Of a DNA stretch of 64,000 bases, positions 35,133 to 44,212 are shown piece after piece. Made by a program: the position numbers and the translations under genes. The notes below the pieces were generated by a model. It saw only the letters and a list, made by a program, of their open reading frames with translations. It did not search any database and was not told where the DNA came from. Numbering within the stretch: position 1 is the stretch's first letter; every line of letters starts with the position of its first letter. The stretch comes from Bacteroidia bacterium (GTDB taxonomy: Bacteria; Bacteroidota; Bacteroidia; B-17B0; Aurantibacillaceae), in the NCBI GenBank assembly GCA_016787785.1, contig JAEUTO010000014.1, positions 363,710 to 427,709 of the forward strand. The letters run 5' to 3'.

Positions 35133-36296
35133 ATGATAAAAAAAATTACCCTTTTAATTGTAGCCATATTTTTTATTGGAGAAATTTATTCTCAAACATC
35201 TTATACCTATACAGGTGTTTATACCGGCAAACCAAGATTTCAAATTTTAACTAAACGTAACAACGCTGTTTTGGGTATAATAAACGTTGAGTTATTTCCA
35301 AACATCGCACTAAAGCATACACGTAACTTTGATAGTTTGGTAAGCAAAAGTTTTTATGACACTACTGCATTTCATCGTGTTATCCCGGGCTTTATGATAC
35401 AGGGTGGCGACCCAAACTCAAGACACGGGGCTGTATCAACATGGGGTTTTGGTCAAGCAGGTCAACCAACGGTTAACGCAGAATTTTCTGCTGCAAAACA
35501 CGTAAGAGGTATTTTATCTGCAGCAAGAAGCTCAAATATTAACTCTGCCACTTCACAATTTTTTATTTGCCATGCAACAGCCGCAAGTCTTAACGGACAA
35601 TACTCTGTTTATGGTCGTGTAACATCAGGTATACAATATGTAGATACAATTGCAAATGCACCGCGCAACACGGCTGATCGTCCCTTACAAAAAATAGAAA
35701 TGTTTGTAACTTATATTGGTACAAACGATACAATTCCAAACCCACCAGTTTTAACAACGCCTGCTAATGGCGCAACCAATGTTGATACACTTACACAAGC
35801 CATTCTAAAATGGGCGCCACAGAGTGATGGTATCATTTATACCGTGCATTTTTCACAAGATTCTACGTTTGCTACCGGTACAACTACACTTAACACGGGT
35901 AACACGCAATTTGTTACATCTGGGCTTTTACCACCAAACACAAAATATTTTTGGCGTGTAATGACCAATAACGGCGGTCATTTTAGCGTATTCTCGCCAA
36001 CCTGGAAATTTAGAACCGCAGCTCCGGTAATGGATGTAGGCATTAAACAAAATTCACTTATTGCTAAGCAACCTGTAATTTATCCTAACCCAAGCACCGG
36101 TAAATTTACTTTCTCAAATATCGAAAAAGGAAATACCATTGAAGTATTTGATATTAGTGGCAAATTAATTTTAGAAGCTACAGCAAAAGATAGTGCGATC
36201 TTACTTGATCTTGAAGGAAAAGACAAGGGTGTTTATACTTACCGAGTTACAAATATTAATAAAGAAGTAAGACAAGGGAAATTAATTGTTAAATAA
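35133..36296 (+). CDS. Secreted cyclophilin-type PPIase with T9SS type A domain
   Basis: A 387-residue protein starting at ATG 35133 with signal peptide MIKKITLLIVAIFFIGEIYS. A cyclophilin domain (about 28-215) shows FHRVIPGFMIQGGDP, RGILSAARSSNINSATSQFF and VYGRVTSGIQYVD. A fibronectin-type III-like module follows (about 220-315, TPANGATNVDTLTQAILKWAP). The C-terminal about 75 residues (IYPNPSTGKFTFSNIEKG to VRQGKLIVK) form a T9SS type A sorting domain. The product should fold or modify proteins outside the outer membrane. A frame from 35070 would add 21 residues without a signal. Confidence 0.85.
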   Translation: MIKKITLLIVAIFFIGEIYSQTSYTYTGVYTGKPRFQILTKRNNAVLGIINVELFPNIALKHTRNFDSLVSKSFYDTTAFHRVIPGFMIQGGDPNSRHGAVSTWGFGQAGQPTVNAEFSAAKHVRGILSAARSSNINSATSQFFICHATAASLNGQYSVYGRVTSGIQYVDTIANAPRNTADRPLQKIEMFVTYIGTNDTIPNPPVLTTPANGATNVDTLTQAILKWAPQSDGIIYTVHFSQDSTFATGTTTLNTGNTQFVTSGLLPPNTKYFWRVMTNNGGHFSVFSPTWKFRTAAPVMDVGIKQNSLIAKQPVIYPNPSTGKFTFSNIEKGNTIEVFDISGKLILEATAKDSAILLDLEGKDKGVYTYRVTNINKEVRQGKLIVK

Positions 36297-36301
36297 AAAT
36301 C

Positions 36302-36883
36302 ATGATAACAAAAACTCTTAAAACTGTATTATTATTGGGGCTGACATTCGCTCTCTTTTCGTTCGATCTGCCCAAAGGTTGGTTCAAAGCAGGGTCTGAT
36401 CCAGATAAATATGAAATGGGAATTGATAAAGGTTCAGGACAAGACGGAAAAAATACTGCAACTATTCAATCCAAAGAAAAATACATAAAAGGTTTTGGAA
36501 CATTGATGCAACAATGCTTACCTGAAAAATACGCAGGTAAAAGAGTAAAAATGACCGGCTATATAAAAACAAAAGATGTAGATCAGCGTGCGGGCTTTTG
36601 GTTTCGTGTAGATGGCAAAAATCCAAAAGAGCCTTTGGCTTTTGATAATATGAATGACAGACGAATTACGGGGACAACGGAATGGAAGAAGTACGAGATC
36701 GTTCTGGATGTTGCTGCTGACGCCACTAATCTTGCCTATGGTGCACTTATTATTGGCACAGGAAAGGTTTGGTTTGATAATATTACTTTTGAAGTAGTTG
36801 ATGCATCATCTCCTTCTACTGATATGTATGGCGTCAAAAAGGAAGTGCCAGCGGTACCATTAAATCTTAATTTTGAAGACTAA
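36302..36883 (+). CDS. Exported carbohydrate-binding-like protein
   Basis: A 193-residue protein whose hydrophobic N-terminus (about 1-21) acts as a signal peptide. The rest is a jelly-roll-like domain (GWFKAGSDPDKYEMGI, KRVKMTGYIKTKDVD and GKVWFDNITFEVV), the pattern of CBM/galactose-binding folds often attached to AraC-type or secreted proteins in Bacteroidota. It has no catalytic signature. It follows the cyclophilin gene by 5 bases, and the next gene continues in the same frame after its stop codon, so co-transcription is likely. Confidence 0.7.
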   Translation: MITKTLKTVLLLGLTFALFSFDLPKGWFKAGSDPDKYEMGIDKGSGQDGKNTATIQSKEKYIKGFGTLMQQCLPEKYAGKRVKMTGYIKTKDVDQRAGFWFRVDGKNPKEPLAFDNMNDRRITGTTEWKKYEIVLDVAADATNLAYGALIIGTGKVWFDNITFEVVDASSPSTDMYGVKKEVPAVPLNLNFED

Positions 36884-36940
36884 ACAATTAAAAGTAGATA
36901 TAACGGCACTAAACATCTGGAAACTTCTTATAAATACGGC

Positions 36941-37321
36941 ATGAGGAACGGACCAACTATTCTTTATTATGAAAATGGTAACATACAATATACCTGCTCG
37001 TACAAAGACGATAAAATGGATGGTCAACGCATGTGCTATGACCCTTCGGGTAACCCAAGCGAAGGAAATTTTGTTTTTTATAATAAAGATGGCTCAAAAG
37101 AAAGAGAAGGAAAATGTATTAATGGTAAACCCGAAGGAGAACTTAAATTATACATCAATAACAAAATTGTTATGCTTGTAAATTTCAAAGATGGCAAGCC
37201 GCATGGCATGACCTACCATTATGATGGAAATGAAATAATAAGTTTAATGGAGGAATACAATAATGGAAGTTTTGTAAACGCTTACAGTGAAATATATCAA
37301 TCAACTCCAAAGAAAAAATGA
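36941..37321 (+). CDS. YwqK/MORN-like repeat protein
   Basis: A 126-residue protein from the ATG, made of repeating YYENGN-x(8)-YKDDKMDGQ and YNKDGSKEREG-type units of the YwqK/MORN-like class (about five units). In frame, the repeat pattern continues upstream of the ATG through TATAACGGCACTAAACATCT to 36884, where the only candidate start is ATT at 36887. The real protein may be longer. A naming of the family as an antitoxin is a database label; no toxin partner is here. It overlaps the next gene by 4 bases. Confidence 0.65.
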   Translation: MRNGPTILYYENGNIQYTCSYKDDKMDGQRMCYDPSGNPSEGNFVFYNKDGSKEREGKCINGKPEGELKLYINNKIVMLVNFKDGKPHGMTYHYDGNEIISLMEEYNNGSFVNAYSEIYQSTPKKK

Positions 37322-37725
37322 AAAATAAAATTGGAACAAAAGAAAAACCAACGGTTTTAAAAACGCCGCCCTTATCTTCAGAGTTCACCATGCATGCTGA
37401 TGAAAAAGATGGTAAAGACATTTTAGTTTGCACCGTTGGTAAAACCGTTTTGCATTACGATATGCGCATCCTCAGCGATCTTCATGCGATGCTTAAAAAG
37501 CACGGCGATTGGATGGAACTTGGTAGTGCCGATGAACAAAAGCCTGCGAAAGATGGAACAGTTGAAGCCTGGGGACGTTCTGCAAAGAACCCTGTTGGCG
37601 GTTGGTATGGTTTAAAGAAAGGTTTGCGTGGGCGTGTGGGCATGTACATTCCACCATTAATGGAAAAACTTGGTTTGGCTGAAGTAACACACGAAGCTAA
37701 AGGAAATAAAATGAAAGCTAAATAA
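37318..37725 (+). CDS. Small conserved hypothetical protein
   Basis: A 135-residue basic, glycine- and lysine-rich protein without a signal peptide. Notable phrases are HGDWMELGSADEQKPAKDGT (about 60-80) and NPVGGWYGLKKGLRGRVGMY, which look conserved rather than random. I do not recognise the family. It overlaps the YwqK-like gene by 4 bases (ATGA), so it is the last member of that cluster, and a strong hairpin follows. Confidence 0.6.
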   Translation: MKNKIGTKEKPTVLKTPPLSSEFTMHADEKDGKDILVCTVGKTVLHYDMRILSDLHAMLKKHGDWMELGSADEQKPAKDGTVEAWGRSAKNPVGGWYGLKKGLRGRVGMYIPPLMEKLGLAEVTHEAKGNKMKAK

Positions 37726-37744
37726 TAGCATTTGTCTAAAATAA

Positions 37745-37778
37745 AAAAGGTTCAAAGCATTTACTTTGAACCTTTTTC
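37745..37778. terminator. Bidirectional terminator
   Basis: AAAGGTTCAAAG (37746-37757 region) pairs with CTTTGAACCTTT with a 6-base loop, flanked by A-run on the left and TTTTT on the right. It lies between two converging genes and can stop both transcripts. Confidence 0.75.
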
Positions 37779-37795
37779 TTTGGATCTATTTTGTA

Positions 37796-39373
37796 CTAAT
37801 CCTGCTTTATTATTTTGTTTTCGAATGAGAAATTATTTGCTTTGATCTTATAAAAGTAAATACCGGAAGATGTTCTAGTTCCCTTAGAATCTTTACCATC
37901 CCAGTCCCACACATGTGTACCATCAGCTTGCTTACCCAGTTCATACGAAACAATTTTACGACCTAAAAGGTCGGTAATTTCAATACTAACATCGGCGGCT
38001 TGCGTTAATGAGTAGCGCAGACTAACCGAATTATTGAACGGATTTGGAAAAGCAAAACAACTTACAATAGAATTACTTGGTTTGTTTTCTTTAACGCCCA
38101 ATAGCGGATCGCTGTTAATAATGGATTCAATATCCACCAGTTCATCACCAGGCTGATAATACATATACATCATACCATCAAATAACATTTCGTCGTGCGT
38201 ACCTGTATTTGAATACACAGTTATTGGAGGGGTATTTGGATTGTTAGGATTGCTTGAAGTATTATCGTAAACGTGTTTTGAATACAATTTATAACCGGCA
38301 GGTATCTTCACTAATTTTCTGAATGTGTAATAATCCTGCCACTCAAAATCCCATTTATTAATTCTAACCAGGGGAATAGTGTCAACGTTTGGCTGAACAG
38401 CATAATAAATAATACTTGTGCATAATAAATGAGAGTGCGGCATTACTGCAAAGGCAGAAAGCGTTAAAGGTAAACCTGCAGATGGAGAAGGATACCATGC
38501 AGAATAAGGTACAACAGAATTTGCTGGTATTGCCATTGACCAATTTTGGAGAGGGGTTGTGGAATATATCCTTCTAACACCGGTAGTTCCAACTGGGTAA
38601 AAGAATAATCTGATCTTGGTACTATCAACTTGCCCACTACTACCGGCAGGATAATGCAATTGAATAATAATTTTTGAACCTGCTTTAATGAACATGCCGG
38701 CTTTTAACGGTGCTTGTCCTGGAAATACAGTTGCTTTAGATCCGGGCGCATAAGTACCAATGCCAAGGTTACCCGGAATATTATAACAGTTACCTGAAAG
38801 ATCACTCGTAAACGTACCAGTAGTATCTGCAGTAATTACAGCGTGATGAACAATGGCTTTGTTACCCGGAACAACTTCAAATGCTCTTAAAATTCTATCC
38901 TGCGTTAAACCCGACGGGATCGAAAAACAAAAATATTTATCTGTTGTAACAGAAGTGCTTGTAAATGTTCCTATACCAAGTGTTATATCTGCATTACCAT
39001 ACAACTGATATTGCGATGTGTAAACAGGTGCAGGCGGTGCTTGTGTAGTATCGCCTTTCTGCGCGCCACCTGCTATCCAATTTAAAATTTGCGTTTTTTC
39101 AGAACTTGAAATGATCCTTTCATGCTGAAAGCGTGTATATAAGGTATCTGCCCTCCATGGTGGCATTTTATTTGAGTTAAGATCGTTTTGTATTGAACTA
39201 GACATGTAGGCCGTTTCGGTATAGTTCATAAAACTGAAATCGTTTTGCCCGGTATGATGACAGCTCGTACAACGTGCGTAAAAAATGTGTGCCACATCTT
39301 TATAAAAAATTTGAGAGCTTAAATTATTTACAAGAACGAATGACAATAATGTGTAGAATAAATATTTTTTCAT
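37796..39373 (-). CDS. Haem c/type II copper monooxygenase-like T9SS protein
   Basis: A 525-residue protein with signal peptide (1-20). A cytochrome c motif CTSCH at 35-39 is followed by NKMPPW (M70, the likely axial ligand). After it comes a fold like the peptidylglycine/dopamine monooxygenases: AIVHHAV (H176, H177), IIIQLHYPAG (H240), MPHSHLLC (H313, H315) and THDEMLFDG (M396). These are the residues expected for the two copper sites. A FlgD-like/T9SS type A domain closes it (FPNPFNNSVSLRYSL, then ENKIIKQD). A secreted redox enzyme acting on an unknown substrate is inferred. Confidence 0.75.
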   Translation of the reverse strand: MKKYLFYTLLSFVLVNNLSSQIFYKDVAHIFYARCTSCHHTGQNDFSFMNYTETAYMSSSIQNDLNSNKMPPWRADTLYTRFQHERIISSSEKTQILNWIAGGAQKGDTTQAPPAPVYTSQYQLYGNADITLGIGTFTSTSVTTDKYFCFSIPSGLTQDRILRAFEVVPGNKAIVHHAVITADTTGTFTSDLSGNCYNIPGNLGIGTYAPGSKATVFPGQAPLKAGMFIKAGSKIIIQLHYPAGSSGQVDSTKIRLFFYPVGTTGVRRIYSTTPLQNWSMAIPANSVVPYSAWYPSPSAGLPLTLSAFAVMPHSHLLCTSIIYYAVQPNVDTIPLVRINKWDFEWQDYYTFRKLVKIPAGYKLYSKHVYDNTSSNPNNPNTPPITVYSNTGTHDEMLFDGMMYMYYQPGDELVDIESIINSDPLLGVKENKPSNSIVSCFAFPNPFNNSVSLRYSLTQAADVSIEITDLLGRKIVSYELGKQADGTHVWDWDGKDSKGTRTSSGIYFYKIKANNFSFENKIIKQD

Positions 39374-39430
39374 TTTTAAGTTATTATTATAAGTAAATGT
39401 AATTAAAAAATGTTGAAAACAGGCAAGAAA

Positions 39431-41101
39431 CTATTTTCGTTTTAAAAGATATTCTAAAACGGTTTTGTTGCCAACTCTATCCTCTACTTCGAGTCTAAAT
39501 GGTAGATTACCAGGTGGCGTATCTGTATCGAAATAATAAGTAAGCAGATCGGCTTTTGCATCATATTCTCCAATTACCCACTTATCATTCAGATAGAGGT
39601 TGTATTTGTATATACCACTTAGATCATCTGCTATTACGAAAGAAAAATTCTCCAACTTCTTTGTTTTTAGTATCTGACTTGCACTTAATTTTGTTTTAAC
39701 TTTTGGCGCAATTGTATCCGCCTCTAATTGAAACCAACCAAAATTTCGAACAGAATAAAAAACAGAATCTTTATTAACTATTGGATTAAATGTTGATGAG
39801 CCGCTTTTTAAAATAAGTTTGCTCTTGTATTTAAGTAGTTTTTGAGGCACTTCAAAACCAACAATGGAAGTGGATTTAAGAACAGCCTCAGAAGGCAAAA
39901 TAATCAGTTTCCCGGTAGTTTCAATTGTATTTTCAAATATCAGTCCGGTAGAATAGCTTAATGTTTTAGCAGGAATATATATCTGCAATTTGTTTTTGCT
40001 GATCATAAAATCTTTAGAACAGTTAACAACCACATCGCTGTTTATAGATGGCTTTGAATAATAATTAAATTTCCTGGTCTTAAAATAGAATTTAACGGTT
40101 CGTTCGTTGCCATATTCATCAAACACAACCAACTTAATGCTGTGATAATTGGTATCTAATAACATAATACGGCCTTTATTAAAACAATTTTCATAAAAGC
40201 CCTCCGGATATAGCGTGGGCAAAAAACATTTTTGGAACTTTATCTTCTCTGTTTTTGATTTTTCAACCGTTGCGCTGAACTCGTTTACATATCGTGCATT
40301 TTCAAAACTAATACCGTTCATAGAATGCGAGTATACCAAACGCCCATCAAAAAAAACATTTGCGCTATAAACATTATTGGTATTGCCTTTTGGAATACAC
40401 TGATCAAATGCAGAAAAAGCAAAGCCTAAAATAGAGCTCTTTAAGATGATAGAATCTTTAGATATAGCAAGACTGTCGTTCTTGAATTTTTTTACAGGAA
40501 AAGAAATTAAATATTTTGGGGAAGCCGTGTCGGCCAAATTATAAAAAGCCACATGCTGAATGGTTGGCAATACGGTATCTGTAATTTCAAAATGCTGTAA
40601 TGGGTTTAAAGGCATTTCTGTTTTTTCATCCCGTATCTCAAAATGCAAATGTGGCCCGGTTGAATTACCGGTGTTACCAGACAAAGCAAAGTGTTCGCCC
40701 TTCTTTAGCAAAACCGTTTTGGGTTTAGGGAATATTTCAACCTCAAAACTTTGTTTAGCGTACTGTTCCTTTTTTATCATTTCGGCCAATGCAGGATTAA
40801 ATGAATTCAAATGGCAATACACCGATACTTTTCCGTTAGGATGTGTTACGTAAACAGATTTACCGTAACCGCCGGAACTTATCTTTATGCGCGAAACATA
40901 ACCGTTCTCAATGGCGTACACCGGTAAATTCAGTAAACCATTTGTTGAAAAATCTATGCCCGTGTGAAAGTGGTTTGGACGCAATTCACCGTAATTACCA
41001 GTTATCACGTGCGGCGAATCAATAGGCCAACGGTAAGCATTCTCCTGAGAAAAAGAGAAAAGGCAAAAGAGAATTAGAATTAAAACAAACTTATTCTTCA
41101 C
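39431..41101 (-). CDS. M23 family metallopeptidase
   Basis: A 556-residue exported peptidase starting at GTG 41101 (VKNKFVLILILFCLFSFSQ as signal). A second GTG at 41119 would add six residues; I prefer the shorter. The LytM/M23 domain covers about 25-170: HFHTGIDFS holds the zinc His and Asp, and NSTGPHLHFEI the HxH. It cuts cross-links in peptidoglycan or in exported proteins. The remaining 380 residues are beta-rich and unrecognised. It overlaps the upstream O-antigen-ligase-like gene by 11 bases. Confidence 0.85.
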   Translation of the reverse strand: MKNKFVLILILFCLFSFSQENAYRWPIDSPHVITGNYGELRPNHFHTGIDFSTNGLLNLPVYAIENGYVSRIKISSGGYGKSVYVTHPNGKVSVYCHLNSFNPALAEMIKKEQYAKQSFEVEIFPKPKTVLLKKGEHFALSGNTGNSTGPHLHFEIRDEKTEMPLNPLQHFEITDTVLPTIQHVAFYNLADTASPKYLISFPVKKFKNDSLAISKDSIILKSSILGFAFSAFDQCIPKGNTNNVYSANVFFDGRLVYSHSMNGISFENARYVNEFSATVEKSKTEKIKFQKCFLPTLYPEGFYENCFNKGRIMLLDTNYHSIKLVVFDEYGNERTVKFYFKTRKFNYYSKPSINSDVVVNCSKDFMISKNKLQIYIPAKTLSYSTGLIFENTIETTGKLIILPSEAVLKSTSIVGFEVPQKLLKYKSKLILKSGSSTFNPIVNKDSVFYSVRNFGWFQLEADTIAPKVKTKLSASQILKTKKLENFSFVIADDLSGIYKYNLYLNDKWVIGEYDAKADLLTYYFDTDTPPGNLPFRLEVEDRVGNKTVLEYLLKRK

Positions 41102-42308
41102 GCAATAGCTCCTCCTCACTTACCAAATTAAAAAAACAAAAAAAGAACACAAAGAATAAAACGCCGGCAGATGCCTGCAACATACTTTCAACTGCAAAAT
41201 TAAGCACGATCAATAAAGAAAATAAGAATAGCAAAAAATGTTTTTTAAGAATGCCTTTTATTAAATAACCAAAAGTAAGCACGAAAAGAACTAAACAGCC
41301 AAAAACACCCAAACCAATAAAAGTTTGAAAATACTGGTTATGCGCATTCAAATTATGATCTAAAGCGCCTGTTAAACCATTTTTTGCATAAGCTGCATAC
41401 AGTGCGTCGTTAGCATCGCCTACACCAGTGCCAAATAAAAAGTTAGTCTTTATAATTTCAAGGCATTGTTCCCATATCAGTATCCTAACTGTTGTGCTTT
41501 CTGAAGATGTTTTATCTAAAGTACTTGCAGTTATTGTTGTTAAAGAAGACAAACGGTTAAAAGCCTCAGGAAAGAGTTTAAAAGAGAAAAAACCAAGAAC
41601 AAGGATACCAATAATTAAATAGCTTACTTTTTTTATGTTTAAATAACTGCGATATTTATAAAGTAAGAGCAGTGGTACTGAAATAAAGAAACTTATTAGC
41701 CCTAATTTTGAAGAGCATAAAAATATAGTGACACTAAACATAAGTACAAAAAGGTAAAAAGCATAGGTAATATTTTTTTGGGTTTTAAACCAAGTTGGGT
41801 AAAGCAAAACTACCAGAGCAATAGCCAGCAACAAGTACATGGCAAAATAAGATGCGTGAATAAATGCAGAGAACTGAGTATAAAAAAAATATTCAGAGTG
41901 ACCCATTGCGGCATAATAACCGGCACGGGCAATTAACACCAAACAAGCAAAAAAACAACCAGAAACAAATGATACCACGCAACGTTTAAGTATTTGAATT
42001 GGCCACTTAAAACAGAAAAACAAATAAGGAAAGAGTAAAAAGCACATTTTAATTTCGACACTAAACCCCGCCTCTGATTTATTATTTGAAAAAAAAGCGC
42101 TGGCAACTGTAAAAATAAAAAAAGCCAGTAACCACCAAAAATTTTTATTTGCAAAGCCATTTTTAAATTCTTCTTTTTCAATATTTATAAACGACACAAT
42201 TGTCCATAAAACAATCAAACCCGACAAAACCAGTGAGCCAAAAGGCAAACAAAAGCAAAACAGAGTAGGAAAAAAATAAAATAAGCGTTGTTTAATTGGT
42301 AATTCCAT
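41091..42308 (-). CDS. O-antigen ligase/polymerase-like membrane protein
   Basis: A 405-residue polytopic protein with about ten hydrophobic segments and a large periplasmic loop (about 245-335). The loop carries TTVRILIWEQCLEIIKTN, GTGVGDANDALYAAY and NAHNQYFQTFIGLGVFG, the WaaL/Wzy ligase-type motif. It would attach or polymerise surface glycans at the inner membrane's outer face. It sits with a methyltransferase and a glycosyltransferase, which supports a glycan locus. It overlaps the M23 peptidase gene start. Confidence 0.85.
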   Translation of the reverse strand: MELPIKQRLFYFFPTLFCFCLPFGSLVLSGLIVLWTIVSFINIEKEEFKNGFANKNFWWLLAFFIFTVASAFFSNNKSEAGFSVEIKMCFLLFPYLFFCFKWPIQILKRCVVSFVSGCFFACLVLIARAGYYAAMGHSEYFFYTQFSAFIHASYFAMYLLLAIALVVLLYPTWFKTQKNITYAFYLFVLMFSVTIFLCSSKLGLISFFISVPLLLLYKYRSYLNIKKVSYLIIGILVLGFFSFKLFPEAFNRLSSLTTITASTLDKTSSESTTVRILIWEQCLEIIKTNFLFGTGVGDANDALYAAYAKNGLTGALDHNLNAHNQYFQTFIGLGVFGCLVLFVLTFGYLIKGILKKHFLLFLFSLLIVLNFAVESMLQASAGVLFFVFFFCFFNLVSEEELLREE

Positions 42309-42316
42309 TAAATAAT

Positions 42317-42976
42317 TTACTGTTTTTGAAACACACCTAAGATATGACTTCTTAGAAAAGGTACATTAAATAAATTATACAATTTACCAACACGTCTGCC
42401 AATAGGCGGCGCTAATGTTACTTTAACAATCTTTGTTTTAGTTGCAAGTGCAAACAATGCTTTTACTTCATCAACACTAACCTTTTTCACATCCGCATTA
42501 CCGGGATTATTATAAATAAAATCATACCACAAAATAATGCCACCATGATTTAAAAGTTTCCACATTTTATTAGCCAGTTTAACTCTGTCGTGCTCGTTTA
42601 AAATAGAGGTAAAAACAGTAGATTGAAAGATACAATCAAATTTTTGATCAAAATTTATATCAAGAGCGTTGCCTTCAAAAATCTTAATACCGGGATAGTT
42701 TTTTTTTATATGCGCAATGCGCTCGGGCAATAACTCATTCATAAAAATAGTTTGATCGCTAAAACCAATTTCCTTTAGCAAAGAAATGTTACCGCCCTGT
42801 CCCGCACCTATCTCAAGAACCGTTATGTTAGTTGTAACATTTAAAAACTCTTTTACAAGTAGTTTTAACTTCTCAGATCTTTCTCCTTCAGAAAAACGCG
42901 AATAATCAGAATTGTAAAGATCGTTTTTATCCAACCTCTTCCCATACTGCTCTTCAATATTTTTTTGTAATGACAT
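42317..42976 (-). CDS. SAM-dependent methyltransferase
   Basis: A 219-residue class I methyltransferase: ITVLEIGAGQGGNISLL (SAM loop, about 52-68), an acidic turn IFEGNALDINF and IFQSTVFTSILNE. No transmembrane segment. By its position between the glycosyltransferase and O-antigen-ligase-like genes it probably methylates a sugar or lipid-linked glycan, which is inference. It shares a single base with the glycosyltransferase stop. Confidence 0.8.
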   Translation of the reverse strand: MSLQKNIEEQYGKRLDKNDLYNSDYSRFSEGERSEKLKLLVKEFLNVTTNITVLEIGAGQGGNISLLKEIGFSDQTIFMNELLPERIAHIKKNYPGIKIFEGNALDINFDQKFDCIFQSTVFTSILNEHDRVKLANKMWKLLNHGGIILWYDFIYNNPGNADVKKVSVDEVKALFALATKTKIVKVTLAPPIGRRVGKLYNLFNVPFLRSHILGVFQKQ

Positions 42977-44199
42977 TATACTTTTTTCAATTGTTCATAA
43001 AACTGCTGCGCTATATTTTCCCGGTTAAAGAACTCATTTACAAAACGACGACCATTTTTTCCCATCTGAAGAGCAAGGTCTTTATCACCAATCAGCGTCA
43101 AAATAGCTTTTGTAAGTTTCTCAGCATTTTCAGGTTCAAAATAAATACCGGCATTGCCTTTATCTATGAATAGTTTGCGGGCCTCACCATCAACCCCCAA
43201 TAAAATAGGCACTTCCATGGCTAGATTCTCAAATATTTTTGATGGAATGGCACCAAGAAATAATTCCAGTTTACGCAAAGGAATAATAGCAGCGTTAACC
43301 GTTTTTAAAGCCGCCGGCATTTCTTTTTTGGAGATAGCATCTAAAAAAAATACATTATCTAACTTTTGTTCCGTTTTTATTTTTAATAGTTTTTCTTTTT
43401 CCGGCCCGCTGCCAATAAACACAAATTTTAGAGACGTAGTATCTTTTAAATTCTTTGCCGCGGTTAAAATGATCTCTAAACCCTGCGCTAAGCCGATAAT
43501 TCCGGCGTACAACAAAATAACATCCTCTTTAGAGAAATTATTCTTTTCACGCCAATCGCCTTCTTTTATTTTAGATGGGTCGTAGTAATTAAGATCTACA
43601 CCGTTTGGCAGCCAATAGGTTTTTACAGAAGGAAAACGGGAATTTATACTTGCGCAAATACCTTGCGTTTGACCGGTAACCAGTACTGACCGTTTATATA
43701 ATTTTGCCTCTAAATTATAGGCCAGTTTTAAAAGCACTTTATTATTTACCACATTTAATTTTTCGGCACTCTCCGGCCAAAGGTCACTTACATTAAAGAT
43801 AAGTTTGGCATTTTTTTGTTTCGCTAAACGCATGGCACTATATCCCAAAAATAAAGGCGGCGATTCACACAACAAAAAATCAAAATTACCGAGTTTGTTC
43901 TTCCCAGTTCTAGCGCTTGATATAACAAACGAAAAATAATTCCGTAAACGATCTACAATGGATTTACTTTTTGAAACGTAAATAGAAGAACGGTGAACTT
44001 TTAAACCCTCCATCTCTTCGTAAACATATTCTTTGCCAACATAATCCTTATGTATTTCCATTTGCGGATAATTGGGCATGGCGGTCAAAACCGTTATATC
44101 AACTCCAAGTTTGTGCAAGCGCACCGCCAGCTCAAATAACCTGTTTTGAGGAGCGCCAACTTCCGGTGGAAAATATTGTGTTAAGATGAGCAGTTTCAA
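42976..44199 (-). CDS. Family 4 glycosyltransferase (WbuB-like)
   Basis: A 407-residue GT-B glycosyltransferase. The N-terminal acceptor domain has TQYFPPEVGAPQNRLFELA (WbuB-like), and the C-terminal donor domain has FVFIGSGPEKEKLL and PSKIFENLAMEVPIL with its conserved Glu pair around 325-345. Donor and acceptor are not readable. It is the first gene of a set that includes the methyltransferase and the O-antigen-ligase-like gene and probably makes a surface polysaccharide. Confidence 0.88.
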   Translation of the reverse strand: MKLLILTQYFPPEVGAPQNRLFELAVRLHKLGVDITVLTAMPNYPQMEIHKDYVGKEYVYEEMEGLKVHRSSIYVSKSKSIVDRLRNYFSFVISSARTGKNKLGNFDFLLCESPPLFLGYSAMRLAKQKNAKLIFNVSDLWPESAEKLNVVNNKVLLKLAYNLEAKLYKRSVLVTGQTQGICASINSRFPSVKTYWLPNGVDLNYYDPSKIKEGDWREKNNFSKEDVILLYAGIIGLAQGLEIILTAAKNLKDTTSLKFVFIGSGPEKEKLLKIKTEQKLDNVFFLDAISKKEMPAALKTVNAAIIPLRKLELFLGAIPSKIFENLAMEVPILLGVDGEARKLFIDKGNAGIYFEPENAEKLTKAILTLIGDKDLALQMGKNGRRFVNEFFNRENIAQQFYEQLKKV

Positions 44200-44212
44200 A
44201 TTACAATTTTGT

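Noticed and set aside
36941..37321. Toxin-antitoxin system based on the YwqK antitoxin label
   Set aside because: No partner toxin is adjacent. The label reflects a repeat family only.
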